Shown here piece after piece: positions 16,713 to 26,043 of a stretch of 64,000 bases of DNA; within the stretch, counting starts at the first letter, position 1; each line of letters opens with the position of its first letter. The notes under the pieces were generated by a model. It did not search any database. It was not told the origin of the DNA and saw only the letters and a program-made list of their open reading frames with translations. The DNA comes from Sediminibacterium magnilacihabitans (GTDB lineage Bacteria > Bacteroidota > Bacteroidia > Chitinophagales > Chitinophagaceae). The stretch is taken from positions 186,001-250,000 of the forward strand of contig PVEQ01000001.1 of the NCBI GenBank assembly GCA_002973575.1, read 5' to 3'. Both the position numbers and the translations under genes were made by a program.

Positions 16713-17977
16713 CCATACCGAAAAGTATTGAAGCTGCACTCAATTACAACGAAAAGAAAGTGCATAAAGGGAATGCTGTTTGTCTTTATGCTGCCAACTA
16801 TCTAAAGGATGCTAAGGAGATGAACTTTTATCAAAGGCTTGCAGGCTTTGAAAGGCTAAATAGTTTGAATGAAAGGGCAACGACAAAAACACTGCATGTA
16901 TCACTCAATTTTGACCCATCTGAAAAATTACCTGAAAGCAAACTCCAGCAGATTGCGTCAGACTATATGCAAAGAATTGGCTTTGGTGACCAACCTTATC
17001 TCGTTTACAAACATGAAGATGCCGGGCATCCTCACATTCACATTGTAAGCACTACCATCAAAGCAGATGGCAGCAGGATTAACACCCATAACATCGGCAA
17101 GAACCAATCTGAAAAGGCAAGGAAAGAAATTGAAAGGCAATATGGGTTGATAAGAGCGGAAAGACAGCAGGAATTAAGGAATCCCGGCATTAAACCTGTT
17201 GATGCAGAAAAAGTGGTTTATGGAAAATCAGAAACCAAGAGAAGTATTTCAAATGCAGTTAGTGCCATTTTCAGTCAGTATAAGTTTACTTCTCTGCCGG
17301 AGTTTAATGCCGCACTCAAACAATTCAATGTAATTGCTGACAGGGGAAAAGAAGAAGGAAGGATTTATAAAAATCGTGGACTGGTTTACCGGGTGATGGA
17401 TGCTGGTGGAAATAAAGTGGGTGTTCCCATCAAAGCAAGTTCAATTTCCTGCAAACCAACGCTGGATAATTTGGAAGCCAAATTTGCAGCAAATGAAACA
17501 GAAAAAGAAAACCTGAAACCTTATGTAAAAGCAAAGCTTGATGAATGTATTGCCCAGTCACCAGCAAACATGAAAGATTTGATTGAGAATTTAAAACAAA
17601 AAAATATCTACACGGTTCTTCGCCAAAATGCTGAAGGAAGATTATATGGAATTACGTTTGTTGACAACCAGAACAAATGTGTTTTTAACGGTAGTGATTT
17701 AGGCAAGGGCTACAGTGCCGCTGCTATTCAAAGCAAGTTGTCAACTCCTGCAATTGATAAAACAATTAAGCAGGACGATAAAGAAAGCAGTCATTCATCT
17801 GGTTCAGTGGGTAAAGAAATGGCTATTACAAAGGACAAAGAAAAAAATATGACAGTTTCTGATTCAAAAGAAAATATTTTGGATGTGCTGCTTACTGCAA
17901 AAGAGCAATTCGGTAATACTCCATATTCGCTGCTGAAAAAGAAACGAAAGAAAAAACGGAAGAATCCAAATTCATAA
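16697..17977 (+). CDS. mobB: Relaxase / mobilization nuclease (MobB type)
   Basis: The 426-residue protein has the relaxase domain with the metal-binding triad H-x-H-x-H at residues 111-115 (AGHPHIHIVST), preceded by the LHVSLNF strand and the LVYKHEDAG segment. A tyrosine near the N-terminus (for example Tyr17 or Tyr31) would make the covalent DNA link. The tail is strongly basic (KKKRKKKRKNPNS). It nicks oriT and pilots the strand into the recipient. It overlaps MobC and is 15 bp from the coupling protein. Confidence 0.92.
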   Translation: MVAKITIPKSIEAALNYNEKKVHKGNAVCLYAANYLKDAKEMNFYQRLAGFERLNSLNERATTKTLHVSLNFDPSEKLPESKLQQIASDYMQRIGFGDQPYLVYKHEDAGHPHIHIVSTTIKADGSRINTHNIGKNQSEKARKEIERQYGLIRAERQQELRNPGIKPVDAEKVVYGKSETKRSISNAVSAIFSQYKFTSLPEFNAALKQFNVIADRGKEEGRIYKNRGLVYRVMDAGGNKVGVPIKASSISCKPTLDNLEAKFAANETEKENLKPYVKAKLDECIAQSPANMKDLIENLKQKNIYTVLRQNAEGRLYGITFVDNQNKCVFNGSDLGKGYSAAAIQSKLSTPAIDKTIKQDDKESSHSSGSVGKEMAITKDKEKNMTVSDSKENILDVLLTAKEQFGNTPYSLLKKKRKKKRKNPNS

Positions 17978-17992
17978 TTCAAAAAATAGTGT

Positions 17993-19951
17993 ATGTCAGT
18001 TACAGGAGAGAACGAACAGGGGCTGCGGAAGATAATTGACCTTACCAGGTTTGCCAGCATCTTTATTTTGTTGTTGCATTTTTATTATTTCTGTTACCGG
18101 GCTTTTGAGCATTGGGAAATTGCCAGCACTATTACAGACAGGCTAATGAAAAATATCAGCCAGACAGGTTTGTTCAACGGAGTGTTTGTTTCAAAATTTA
18201 TTGCTATCGGTTTATTAATAATTTCTTTGCTGGGAGCACAAGGAAAAAAGGATGAAAAGATAAACAAACGAAGTATTGCCGCTTACTTGCTGATTGGGTT
18301 ATTGCTTTTCTTTGGCAGTAGTTGGTTCTTTCAATTGAATGAAGCTATTGAAACTATTGCTGTGGTCTATATGGTTGTTACAGGTATTGGCTTTCTGCTG
18401 ATATTAGCAGGGGGCAATTTATTAAGCCGTTTAATCAAACTCAATCTTTCTGATGATGTCTTCAATTCATTGAATGAAACCTTCCCGCAGGAAGAACGTT
18501 TACTTACAAACGAATACTCTATTAATCTGCCTGCTAAATACAATTTGAAACGGCAGGCAAGAAAGAGTTGGATAAACATCATTAACCCATTTAGAGGCTT
18601 GTTGGTTATCGGTAGCCCTGGTGCCGGTAAAAGCTGGTTTGTTATCCAGCATATCATTAAGCAGCACATTGAAAAGGGTTTTGCGATGTTTGTGTACGAT
18701 TTTAAGTACGATGATTTAAGCAGGATTGTTTACAACTGGCTGCAGCAAAATAAACATCGCTATAGTGTAAAGCCGTCTTTCTACGTTATCAACTTTGATA
18801 ACCTCTCAGTATCACACCGCTGCAATCCATTAGATCCGTCCACAATGAATGATATAACCGATGCAACAGAAAGTGCGAGGACAATTCTACTGGGATTAAA
18901 CCGCGAATGGATAAACAAGCAAGGTGACTTCTTTGTGGAATCACCCATCAACTTTGTTACAGCTATTATTTGGTTTTTGAGAAAATATGCTGAAGGCAAA
19001 TATTGCACCCTGCCGCATGTAATAGAACTAATGCAGGCAGAATATGATGAATTATTTCCGGTACTAAATACCCAACCAGAAATTGAAGTGCTGGTAAATC
19101 CGTTCATCACAGCCTATCAAAACGATGCTATGGAGCAATTGGAAGGACAAGTTGCATCTGCAAAAATTGGTATGGCAAGATTAGCTTCACCGCAATTGTA
19201 TTGGGTGTTATCAGGCAATGATTTTACTTTAGACATTAACAATCCTAAGCATCCCAAAATTGTTTGTGTTGGAAACAATCCGGAGAAGCAACAGATTTAT
19301 GGAGCAGTATTATCACTTTACATTTCAAGATTGGTGAGACAGGTAAACAAAAAAGGAATGCATAAATGCAGTTTGGTGTTTGATGAGTTCCCCACCATCT
19401 ACTTTAATAACATTGATAGCCTCATTGCAACAGCCCGTAGTAACAAAGTTGCCACCACATTAGCCATGCAGGATTTTAGCCAACTCAAAAAAGACTATGG
19501 AAAAGAACAAGCGGATGTAATTGTAAACATCACAGGCAATATTATCAGCGGACAAGTAATGGGTGAAACTTCCAAACTCTTATCAGAACGTTTCGGAAAA
19601 ATTATGCAGGACCGCCAAAGTGTTTCTGTAAACCGCACCGATACATCTATCAGCCATTCCAAACAGTTGGATAGTGCCATACCCGCCAGTAAAATTGCAG
19701 CCCTTTCTTCCGGTGAGTTTGTGGGGTTAGTTGCCGACAACCCCGATGAAAAGATAAAACTCAAAATGTTTCATGCCGAGATTGTCAATGATGCTGAAAA
19801 GCTAAATGCTGAAGTAGCCGCCTACAAAAATATCCCGGTCGTTTCCACTGTAACCCAACAGCAGGTAATGGATAATTTTTACCAGGTAAAGATGGAGGTA
19901 AAGCGATTAATTGGAGAGGAAGTGGAGAAATTAAAGGCAACGAAAGCATAA
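17993..19951 (+). CDS. TraG/VirD4-type coupling ATPase (YWFCY-domain mobilization protein)
   Basis: The 652-residue protein has an N-terminal membrane region of about four helices with the YYFCY variant of the YWFCY motif, then a VirD4/TraG ATPase: Walker A IGSPGAGKS around residue 206, Walker B LVFDEFPT, and the TraM-recognition-type region TARSNKVATTLAMQDFSQL. It links the relaxase-DNA complex to a type IV secretion channel. No other transfer-channel genes are in the window, so either they lie to the left or the element uses a helper's channel. Confidence 0.92.
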   Translation: MSVTGENEQGLRKIIDLTRFASIFILLLHFYYFCYRAFEHWEIASTITDRLMKNISQTGLFNGVFVSKFIAIGLLIISLLGAQGKKDEKINKRSIAAYLLIGLLLFFGSSWFFQLNEAIETIAVVYMVVTGIGFLLILAGGNLLSRLIKLNLSDDVFNSLNETFPQEERLLTNEYSINLPAKYNLKRQARKSWINIINPFRGLLVIGSPGAGKSWFVIQHIIKQHIEKGFAMFVYDFKYDDLSRIVYNWLQQNKHRYSVKPSFYVINFDNLSVSHRCNPLDPSTMNDITDATESARTILLGLNREWINKQGDFFVESPINFVTAIIWFLRKYAEGKYCTLPHVIELMQAEYDELFPVLNTQPEIEVLVNPFITAYQNDAMEQLEGQVASAKIGMARLASPQLYWVLSGNDFTLDINNPKHPKIVCVGNNPEKQQIYGAVLSLYISRLVRQVNKKGMHKCSLVFDEFPTIYFNNIDSLIATARSNKVATTLAMQDFSQLKKDYGKEQADVIVNITGNIISGQVMGETSKLLSERFGKIMQDRQSVSVNRTDTSISHSKQLDSAIPASKIAALSSGEFVGLVADNPDEKIKLKMFHAEIVNDAEKLNAEVAAYKNIPVVSTVTQQQVMDNFYQVKMEVKRLIGEEVEKLKATKA

Positions 19952-20049
19952 TCTTCTATTAGGTTTTAAGCTTAAAATCAATAACTTATAATTATTTTTT
20001 AAACTTGATGCAAATAAATTGAATAAACTCTCTAATTTTATACAGTATT

Positions 20050-20062
20050 ATACATTTTGTAT
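20050..20062. promoter_or_regulatory. LexA-type operator overlapping the start of the repressor gene
   Basis: ATACA-TTT-TGTAT is a perfect dyad of 13 bp ending one base before the ATG at 20064. Its size and position fit autoregulation by the LexA-like protein encoded next. Further ATACA-like half sites lie just upstream (around 20038-20044). Confidence 0.6.
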
Positions 20063-20063
20063 T

Positions 20064-20690
20064 ATGAGTGAAGAACAATTATCAGCTAAAGCAAAAGAGG
20101 CATTAAAGCATATCCGCAATTGGATAATGAAATACAGCCTTACACCCTCTGTAAGGGAGCTAATGCAGGTAATGGGCTACAAATCCCCCAGGTCTGCTAT
20201 GCTACTAATAACAGAACTTGAAGAAAATGGGTTCTTAGAAAGAAAAGCAGACGGCAGTTACAAAATGGTAAAAGACCTGTCAACCAATGAGACCGCCAGA
20301 ACCGTAGCTGTTCCGTTGGTTGGCAGCATATCCTGTGGGGGCGCCTTGCTGGCAGAAGAAAATGTGGAGGCCTATATTCCGATATCAACTTCGCTGGTTA
20401 AAACAGGAAATAAGTATTTTCTCCTTCGGGCAGTTGGTGATTCAATGAACGAAGCCGGCATTCAACCAGGGGATTTGGTCTTGGTAAGGCAACAAAATGT
20501 AGCTGAAAATGGGCAAAGGGTCGTTGCATTGATTGATGACGAAGCAACGCTGAAAGAATTTCAGCACAAAGGAAATGTGGTGGCATTGGTGCCGAGGTCA
20601 TCAAACCCCAAACATAAGCCGATAATCCTTGAAAGGGATTTTCAGGTTCAGGGAGTAATCATCACATCAATTTCTAACGTTAATTTTTAA
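20064..20690 (+). CDS. LexA/UmuD-like self-cleaving repressor
   Basis: The ATG at 20064 is chosen because MSEEQLSAKAKEALKHIRNW aligns with the LexA helix-turn-helix start; the in-frame upstream extension is AT-rich and reads through the operator. The N-terminal domain is LexA-type (residues 1-70). The C-terminal S24 peptidase has the scissile Cys91-Gly92 in SISCGGALLAEEN, Ser127 in AVGDSMNEAGI and Lys164 in DDEATLKEF. Chromosomal LexA uses Ala-Gly; Cys-Gly is seen in UmuD-like proteins. It probably controls element genes in response to DNA damage. DUF2188 follows at 11 bp, and the TIR cluster after that. Confidence 0.9.
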   Translation: MSEEQLSAKAKEALKHIRNWIMKYSLTPSVRELMQVMGYKSPRSAMLLITELEENGFLERKADGSYKMVKDLSTNETARTVAVPLVGSISCGGALLAEENVEAYIPISTSLVKTGNKYFLLRAVGDSMNEAGIQPGDLVLVRQQNVAENGQRVVALIDDEATLKEFQHKGNVVALVPRSSNPKHKPIILERDFQVQGVIITSISNVNF

Positions 20691-20701
20691 AATATACAAT
20701 T

Positions 20702-20944
20702 ATGGCAAATTATCATGTTTCAAAAAGTAAAGAAAGTGGAAAATGGAATATCCAGAAAGAGGGTGGCGAAAAATCAAGTAGCTCTGCCAATACCCAAAAA
20801 GAAGCAGAAAAAATAGCAAAAGGCTATGCTGCAAATTCTGGCGGTGGCGAAGTACGGATTCACGGACTGGATGGAAAAATAAGAGATAGCGATACTGTGG
20901 CTCCCGGTAACGACCCGAGTTCCAGTAAGGACACGAAGCATTAA
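20702..20944 (+). CDS. DUF2188 family small protein
   Basis: The 80-residue product MANYHVSKSKESGKWNIQKEGGEKSS, then ANTQKEAEKIAKGYAANSGGGEVRIHGLDGKIRDSDTV, is a typical DUF2188 pattern (His-Val strand, W-x-I-x-x-E-G, acidic tail). Function unknown. It lies between the LexA-like gene (11 bp) and the first TIR gene (47 bp), so all may be on one transcript. Confidence 0.82.
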   Translation: MANYHVSKSKESGKWNIQKEGGEKSSSSANTQKEAEKIAKGYAANSGGGEVRIHGLDGKIRDSDTVAPGNDPSSSKDTKH

Positions 20945-20991
20945 TTAGTGCAATGATACAGACCAAAAAGTAATTGTAATTAGTAACTGAT

Positions 20992-21534
20992 ATGGGAATA
21001 CTTTCCAAAGCAAGACTCACTGAGTTAACCGAAACAAAACTTGGATACCGAACATTTAGTGACCGAATCACTGAGGCGAAAAGCGACAGCAGATATCTGG
21101 CCACAACGACTATATTTTTATCACACAGTCATGATGATAAAGAAGAAGTGAAAAGGGCTGTGGTTTTTCTGCGAAGCATCGGCGTAAGAGTTTATATTGA
21201 TTGGCTTGACCCCTCAATGCCGCCATTTACCAGTGCTGAAACAGCCGATAAAATCAAGAAAAAAATAAAGGAGTGCAGTAAGTTTATTCTCCTTGCTACC
21301 AATAGCGCCATTGCGTCTAAGTGGTGCAATTGGGAACTGGGATTTGGTGATGCACAGAAATACATTGACAGAATTGCCTTATTTCCACTTTCTGAAAACT
21401 CCGGCACATGGAACGGCGCCGAGTATTTAAGGATTTATCCAAGAATTGAAGAAAGCAATTACAACAATGAATATTACAAATTAATATATCCTGATGGGAA
21501 AGAAGTGTCCGTCTCCGACTGGCTTAAACTCTAA
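20992..21534 (+). CDS. TIR-domain protein 1 (Thoeris-like sensor)
   Basis: The 180-residue protein is a single TIR domain: TIFLSHSHDD at residues 40-49, the YIDWLDPSMPPFTSAETADKI region, and SKWCNWELGFGD with the likely catalytic Glu115. It is a paralogue of the gene at 24255-24860 (shared YID, MP, TSAET, WCNWELG, LRIYP/MRIYH blocks). In Thoeris, TIR proteins sense phage and make an ADP-ribose signal from NAD+. It is 18 bp upstream of thsA, so it probably feeds that effector. Confidence 0.88.
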   Translation: MGILSKARLTELTETKLGYRTFSDRITEAKSDSRYLATTTIFLSHSHDDKEEVKRAVVFLRSIGVRVYIDWLDPSMPPFTSAETADKIKKKIKECSKFILLATNSAIASKWCNWELGFGDAQKYIDRIALFPLSENSGTWNGAEYLRIYPRIEESNYNNEYYKLIYPDGKEVSVSDWLKL

Positions 21535-21552
21535 CTGAACAATTATACTACT

Positions 21553-22992
21553 ATGACATTTTCAAAAGAAGTGGAAGCATTTATAAAAGATTTTGTAAAT
21601 GACCTTTTAGAAAATAATGTTGCGATATTTAGTGGTGCCGGTATGTCAATTCCTGCTGGCTTTGTAAGCTGGCCGGATTTGCTCCGTGAAATTGCTGATG
21701 AACTTGGTTTGAATGTGGATAAAGAGCATGACCTTATTTCCCTGGCGCAGTATCATGTAAACGAAAACCGTGGAAAAGCCAAAATAAACCGGAAAATACT
21801 GGAAGAGTTTACAGAAGAAGCTGAAATGACGGAAAACCACCGCATATTGGCTCGACTGCCCATCACAACGTTTTGGACCACTAATTACGATACACTAATT
21901 GAAGACTCGTTAAAAGCTGCCAATAAAATTGTTGATGTAAAACATGATGTAAAACAACTCGCCGTTACAAGACCAAAACGGGATGTAGTGGTGTATAAAA
22001 TGCATGGAGATGTTGCACACCCTGCAGATGCTATCTTAACAAAGGAGCAGTATGAATCATACCATATTTCTCATCGCCCCTTTGTAACTGCATTGAGTGG
22101 CGATTTAATATCCAAAACATTTTTGTTTATTGGGTTTAGTTTCACCGACCCCAATCTTGATTATGTTCTCAGCCGGTTAAACATACAATTTGGTGAAAAT
22201 ACCCGGCAACACTATTGCTTCATAAAGCGAAAAACGAAAGCAGCGAAAGAAGATGAAGAACTACACAAATACGGAGTAAGAAAACAGGAGTTAATGATTA
22301 ATGATTTAAAGCGGTATAAGATTAAAGCCCTCCTGATTGAAGAATATGGTGACATCACCGCCATATTGAAAGAGATTGAACGCAGGTATCGTAAGAAAAC
22401 AGTTTTTATTTCCGGCAGTGCAGAAGAATATGGAACCTGGGACAGAAATAAAGCTCAGAGTTTTATTCATCAGTTAAGTAAGAAAATAGTTGGTTCAGGG
22501 TTCACCATTGTCAATGGTTTTGGTTGGGGTGTTGGCAGTGCGGTTATCAATGGTGCACTGGAAATGATTTATGAACGGCCTGATAAACACTCAGAAGACC
22601 AGTTAGTCATGCGGCCATTTCCACAATTTGAAACCGGGGCTAAAAAGTTACCTGAACTATGGGATGAATACCGTTATAAAATGATTTCGTTGGCTGGTAT
22701 TGGGATTTTCATTTTTGGTAATAAAAAAGATAAGGATGGAAAATTAATAGAGGCCAACGGGGTGAAACGGGAATTTGATATCGCTGTTGAAAAAGGCCTC
22801 ATTCCAATACCCGTTGGCGCAACAGGGTATGTTAGCAAGATAATATCTGAAGCGGTTTTAAAGGATGCTGAGAGGTATTATCCCAAACATAAAGAGATAA
22901 TACCTGTAATTGAGGAACTGGCTGACGAAAAACTGGAACCAGATACTATCATTGAAAAAATCATAAAAATTATTCAAATAATAAACAAGTAA
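21553..22992 (+). CDS. thsA: Thoeris effector ThsA, SIR2-SLOG NADase
   Basis: The 479-residue protein has an N-terminal SIR2 domain with FSGAGMS (GAGMS at 28-32), TTNYD with Asn111 and KMHGD with His151; these match in place the catalytic Asn/His of characterised ThsA. Residues of about 283-479 form a SLOG domain (VFISGSAEEYGTW, VNGFGWGVGSAVINGAL, GIGIFIFGNK), which in ThsA binds the cyclic ADP-ribose isomer made by ThsB and switches on NAD+ depletion. Domain order and length are those of type I Thoeris. ThsB genes follow at three bases. Confidence 0.93.
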   Translation: MTFSKEVEAFIKDFVNDLLENNVAIFSGAGMSIPAGFVSWPDLLREIADELGLNVDKEHDLISLAQYHVNENRGKAKINRKILEEFTEEAEMTENHRILARLPITTFWTTNYDTLIEDSLKAANKIVDVKHDVKQLAVTRPKRDVVVYKMHGDVAHPADAILTKEQYESYHISHRPFVTALSGDLISKTFLFIGFSFTDPNLDYVLSRLNIQFGENTRQHYCFIKRKTKAAKEDEELHKYGVRKQELMINDLKRYKIKALLIEEYGDITAILKEIERRYRKKTVFISGSAEEYGTWDRNKAQSFIHQLSKKIVGSGFTIVNGFGWGVGSAVINGALEMIYERPDKHSEDQLVMRPFPQFETGAKKLPELWDEYRYKMISLAGIGIFIFGNKKDKDGKLIEANGVKREFDIAVEKGLIPIPVGATGYVSKIISEAVLKDAERYYPKHKEIIPVIEELADEKLEPDTIIEKIIKIIQIINK

Positions 22993-22995
22993 ACT

Positions 22996-23487
22996 ATGGC
23001 ACGGAGAGCATTTTTTAGTTTTCATTACGAGAATGATGTATGGCGGGCAAATATTGTTCGTAACAGTTGGGTAACAAAGGAAGACAGGGAGGCAGCAGGC
23101 TTTGTTGATGCGGCTGATTTTGAAGAAGTGAAAAAAGGCGGAGATGCCGCTATTAAAAAGTGGATTGACAACCAACTTTTAAATACCTCAGTTACGGTTG
23201 TGCTGATTGGTACTGATACCAGCAACCGTCCCTATGTACAATATGAGTTGCAAAAGAGTTATTCAAGGGGAAATGGCATGTTGGGTATCTATATTCATAA
23301 GCTCAAAGACAAAAACGGAAACACCTCTTCAAAAGGTGATAATATGTTTGGCGAAATTGGCAAGGATAGTTCTGGAAACTCTGTTTATTTCAGCAGCGGC
23401 TATACCTGTTATGACTGGGTGGATGATGACGGTTACAACAACCTTGGTAAATGGATTGAGGAAGCAGCTAAAAAAGCAGGTAAGTAA
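22996..23487 (+). CDS. thsB: ThsB-type TIR-like protein A (DUF1863)
   Basis: The 163-residue protein has the MTH538-like TIR fold of ThsB: RRAFFSFHYENDVWRANIVRNSW at the start, LNTSVTVVLIGTDTSNRPYVQYELQKS with the likely catalytic Glu84, then RGNGMLGIYIHKLKDKNG. It starts three bases after thsA and its stop overlaps the start of a second ThsB paralogue by one base. In Thoeris this protein recognises phage and makes the signal for ThsA. Confidence 0.9.
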   Translation: MARRAFFSFHYENDVWRANIVRNSWVTKEDREAAGFVDAADFEEVKKGGDAAIKKWIDNQLLNTSVTVVLIGTDTSNRPYVQYELQKSYSRGNGMLGIYIHKLKDKNGNTSSKGDNMFGEIGKDSSGNSVYFSSGYTCYDWVDDDGYNNLGKWIEEAAKKAGK

Positions 23488-24110
23488 TGGCAAGGTTTGT
23501 ATTTTTTAGTTTCGATTACGCTGATGTAGGCAATTTTCGGGTGAACGTAGTTCGCAATAGTTGGTTGCTAAAAAACAAACAAGAAACTTTTGTTGATGGT
23601 TCTATTTGGGAAACCGCTAAAGGCAAAGGTGATACTTACCTGAAGAAATTAATTGATGAAGGACTTAACAGAACATCGGTAACCGCATTGTTAATTGGGC
23701 AGGGAACAGCCAACAGGCGATGGGTTAATTATGAAATTGTAAAAAGCTTTGAAAGAGGGAACGGCATTTTAGGAGTGTATATAAACCGGATAAAAGGTAA
23801 GGATGGATATATAGTTTCTCGTGGAGCTAATCCTTTAGACCGCTTAGGTTTTAAAGTTTCGGAAGAAGGGAGAAAAGTAAATTTTTATGAATTAAAAAAT
23901 GGCAGATGGATTGAGTTTGACGACCTGCCTCAAATAAACAATAAAAAATCAAACACTTTATATTTCGAAGATAGTTTTTGGTTTGGCAATGATTATGGGG
24001 AGTTCTATACCTTTTCAAATAAATTTAAAACTTATTGCTGGGATTTTGATGGAGGAAATAAAAATTTTACTGACTGGGTAGATGATGCTGCGGAAGACGC
24101 CGGAAGATAG
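23487..24110 (+). CDS. thsB: ThsB-type TIR-like protein B (DUF1863)
   Basis: The 207-residue paralogue of the preceding gene: ARFVFFSFDYADVGNFRVNVVRNSW, then NRTSVTALLIGQGTANRRWVNYEIVKS with the likely catalytic Glu83, then ERGNGILGVYINRIKGKDG. The C-terminal third is longer and different from copy A, which is where ThsB proteins vary to sense different phages. The TAATG overlap shows tight coupling. The cluster then has a 144-bp gap before the next TIR gene. Confidence 0.9.
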   Translation: MARFVFFSFDYADVGNFRVNVVRNSWLLKNKQETFVDGSIWETAKGKGDTYLKKLIDEGLNRTSVTALLIGQGTANRRWVNYEIVKSFERGNGILGVYINRIKGKDGYIVSRGANPLDRLGFKVSEEGRKVNFYELKNGRWIEFDDLPQINNKKSNTLYFEDSFWFGNDYGEFYTFSNKFKTYCWDFDGGNKNFTDWVDDAAEDAGR

Positions 24111-24254
24111 ATTGCCGGCAAGTATAACCACTTAATGAGATTTTACTTTTTTGCAAAAGTCCTTAATACTAAGTACAAAATTTCCTGATATTTCGTGCAA
24201 ATGTAACAGATAATATAACTTTTGTAAATTGCTAACCACAGCCCCAAACCATCC

Positions 24255-24860
24255 ATGATATTCGAAAGAGAACATTTTAGCAGCGATATTCTTGAAAAGT
24301 CCGTAGTGACTGAAATCTTAAACGAGTCAAGAAACTTTAGTAAATCCACATTTGATACTGACTCTGCATCAGTGTTTCTGTCTCATAAACATTATGATGA
24401 AAAAGATAAAGAGTGGAAAGACCTGCGTGGTGTAATAAAAATGCTCAAGGACTTAGGCGCAACACCATACATAGATAGTATGGATAATACAATGCCTGGA
24501 GAAACATCAGCAGAAACAACCCTGCGTATAAAACAGGAAATCAAAAGCTGCGACAAGTTTATATTCTTTGCTACTAAGGAAGCCATTCAATCGTATTGGT
24601 GTAATTGGGAACTTGGCATTAGCGATTCGACAAAAAAGCCAGGAGAAATTGCTTTGCTTCCTTTAAAAGACAAAGGGACGGCTGACGAAAATTTCATTGG
24701 CAATGAATATATGCGGATTTACCATACCATCGAGTTTAGGGACGGTACTACGAAATATTCAAGTGGCAACCCAATAAAAAGAGGTTATTATGTATGCACT
24801 CCAAGACAAAAGAATAAAAACAGAACAATAACCTCTTTAAAGGATTGGCTCAATAGTTAA
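24255..24860 (+). CDS. TIR-domain protein 2 (paralogue of the gene at 20992)
   Basis: The 201-residue protein has SVFLSHKHYDEKDKEW at residue 39 onward, the PYIDSMDNTMPGETSAET region, and QSYWCNWELGISD with likely catalytic Glu119. It clearly shares ancestry with TIR protein 1. It follows a 144-bp intergenic gap that carries no ORF and could hold a promoter, so it may start a second transcription unit (24255-27294). The next gene starts four bases after its stop. Confidence 0.87.
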   Translation: MIFEREHFSSDILEKSVVTEILNESRNFSKSTFDTDSASVFLSHKHYDEKDKEWKDLRGVIKMLKDLGATPYIDSMDNTMPGETSAETTLRIKQEIKSCDKFIFFATKEAIQSYWCNWELGISDSTKKPGEIALLPLKDKGTADENFIGNEYMRIYHTIEFRDGTTKYSSGNPIKRGYYVCTPRQKNKNRTITSLKDWLNS

Positions 24861-24864
24861 AAAA

Positions 24865-26043
24865 ATGACACCCCTATATAAATACCAGCTCACATTTATT
24901 GGCACTCCGAATTCATATTGGGAAAAGATTAAGCAATCATTCTACACCCATGTAGAAGAATTAGGCATGCTTCGGGATTTGGTAGTATTTCTCGATGAAA
25001 ACAATTTTGATATTGAATACAAGCCTAATATGCCTATGTATTGTTTGTATTTTGGTGACCCGGATGGTAAATTTCAAAATACAGACAAACTTAATCGCCT
25101 CATCGCCGATGCCTCGTTGATTCTGCCGGTTACAGATGATTTAACCCGGTTTAAACAAACAATACCTAAGCAGCTTGAAACGATAAATGGTTTTGAACTT
25201 TCTTCTGGCGAAAAGATTGAGTCATTGGTTGGGGTAATAATGGAGGGACTTAGCCTGTTGAGAAATACAAGAAGAATTTTCATCAGCTATAAAAGAGATG
25301 AATCAAGTAAAGTAGCCATTCAGCTTTTTGAAGCATTAGAGAAAAACGGCTTCGATGTTTTTCTCGATACGCATAGTGTAAGACCGGGAGAACCATTTCA
25401 GGAAGAATTATGGCACAGGATGGCTGATACAGATATTGTAGTCTTATTAAACACTCCGGGCTTTTTAAAAAGCGAGTGGACTACAAAAGAACTCGCCAAG
25501 GCAAATGCCATGATGATTGGCATCCTGCAATTGATATGGCCAACACATAGACAGGAAAGAGAAGCAGAACTTAGTATTCCTTTTCAATTGAATGATACTG
25601 ATTTTGGCAACAATCACTTTACTAATTCAAACAGCTATCTTACAAATGCTGTTATTGAGAAAATTGTTCAGCAGGCAGAATCGTTAAGAGCAAGAAGCCT
25701 TGCTGCCCGGCAGGATAACATTGTAACTGAGTTTATTTCAGCAGCAAAGAAGACAGGTGTATCCGTAATACTTCATCCAGAAAAAATAATTACGGTTACA
25801 AAAGCCAACGGTCAAAACTATGTGATGATACCTACTGTTGGTGTGCCGCAGGCATTCCGGTATAACCAGGCTGAGGACGGTGTTAAGAAAATCGCTTCAT
25901 TAAAAAATCCACAGGTTTATCTTGTGTATGACCATATAAACATTCGTAATAAATGGATTGAACATCTTGATTGGTTAGATAAGCACTTGCCAATAAAAAC
26001 AATAAAAATATTTGATGCAGAACAATGGCTAAAAAAATCTTAA
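24865..26043 (+). CDS. Large protein with central TIR domain
   Basis: The 392-residue protein has about 130 N-terminal residues of unknown type (LTFIGTPNSYWEKIKQSF, with a Rossmann-like pattern), then a TIR domain (RRIFISYKRDESSKVAIQLFEAL at about 137-160, FLDTHSVRPGEPFQEELWHRMADTDIVVLL, and SEWTTKELAKA with Glu209), then about 130 residues of unknown type. The TIR part is of the classical kind, unlike TIR 1/2 and ThsB. Its last 19 bases overlap the SLOG gene, so the two products are probably partners. Confidence 0.85.
   Translation: MTPLYKYQLTFIGTPNSYWEKIKQSFYTHVEELGMLRDLVVFLDENNFDIEYKPNMPMYCLYFGDPDGKFQNTDKLNRLIADASLILPVTDDLTRFKQTIPKQLETINGFELSSGEKIESLVGVIMEGLSLLRNTRRIFISYKRDESSKVAIQLFEALEKNGFDVFLDTHSVRPGEPFQEELWHRMADTDIVVLLNTPGFLKSEWTTKELAKANAMMIGILQLIWPTHRQEREAELSIPFQLNDTDFGNNHFTNSNSYLTNAVIEKIVQQAESLRARSLAARQDNIVTEFISAAKKTGVSVILHPEKIITVTKANGQNYVMIPTVGVPQAFRYNQAEDGVKKIASLKNPQVYLVYDHINIRNKWIEHLDWLDKHLPIKTIKIFDAEQWLKKS

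Noticed and set aside
20992-24110. Type II Thoeris (macrodomain membrane effector)
   Set aside because: The effector has SIR2 and SLOG domains, not a macro domain with membrane helices.
24111-24254. A clear promoter in the gap within the TIR array
   Set aside because: A TTTTG-containing stretch after TA is present near 24216-24226 but its spacing misses the Bacteroidetes -7 consensus by one base, so no promoter was annotated.
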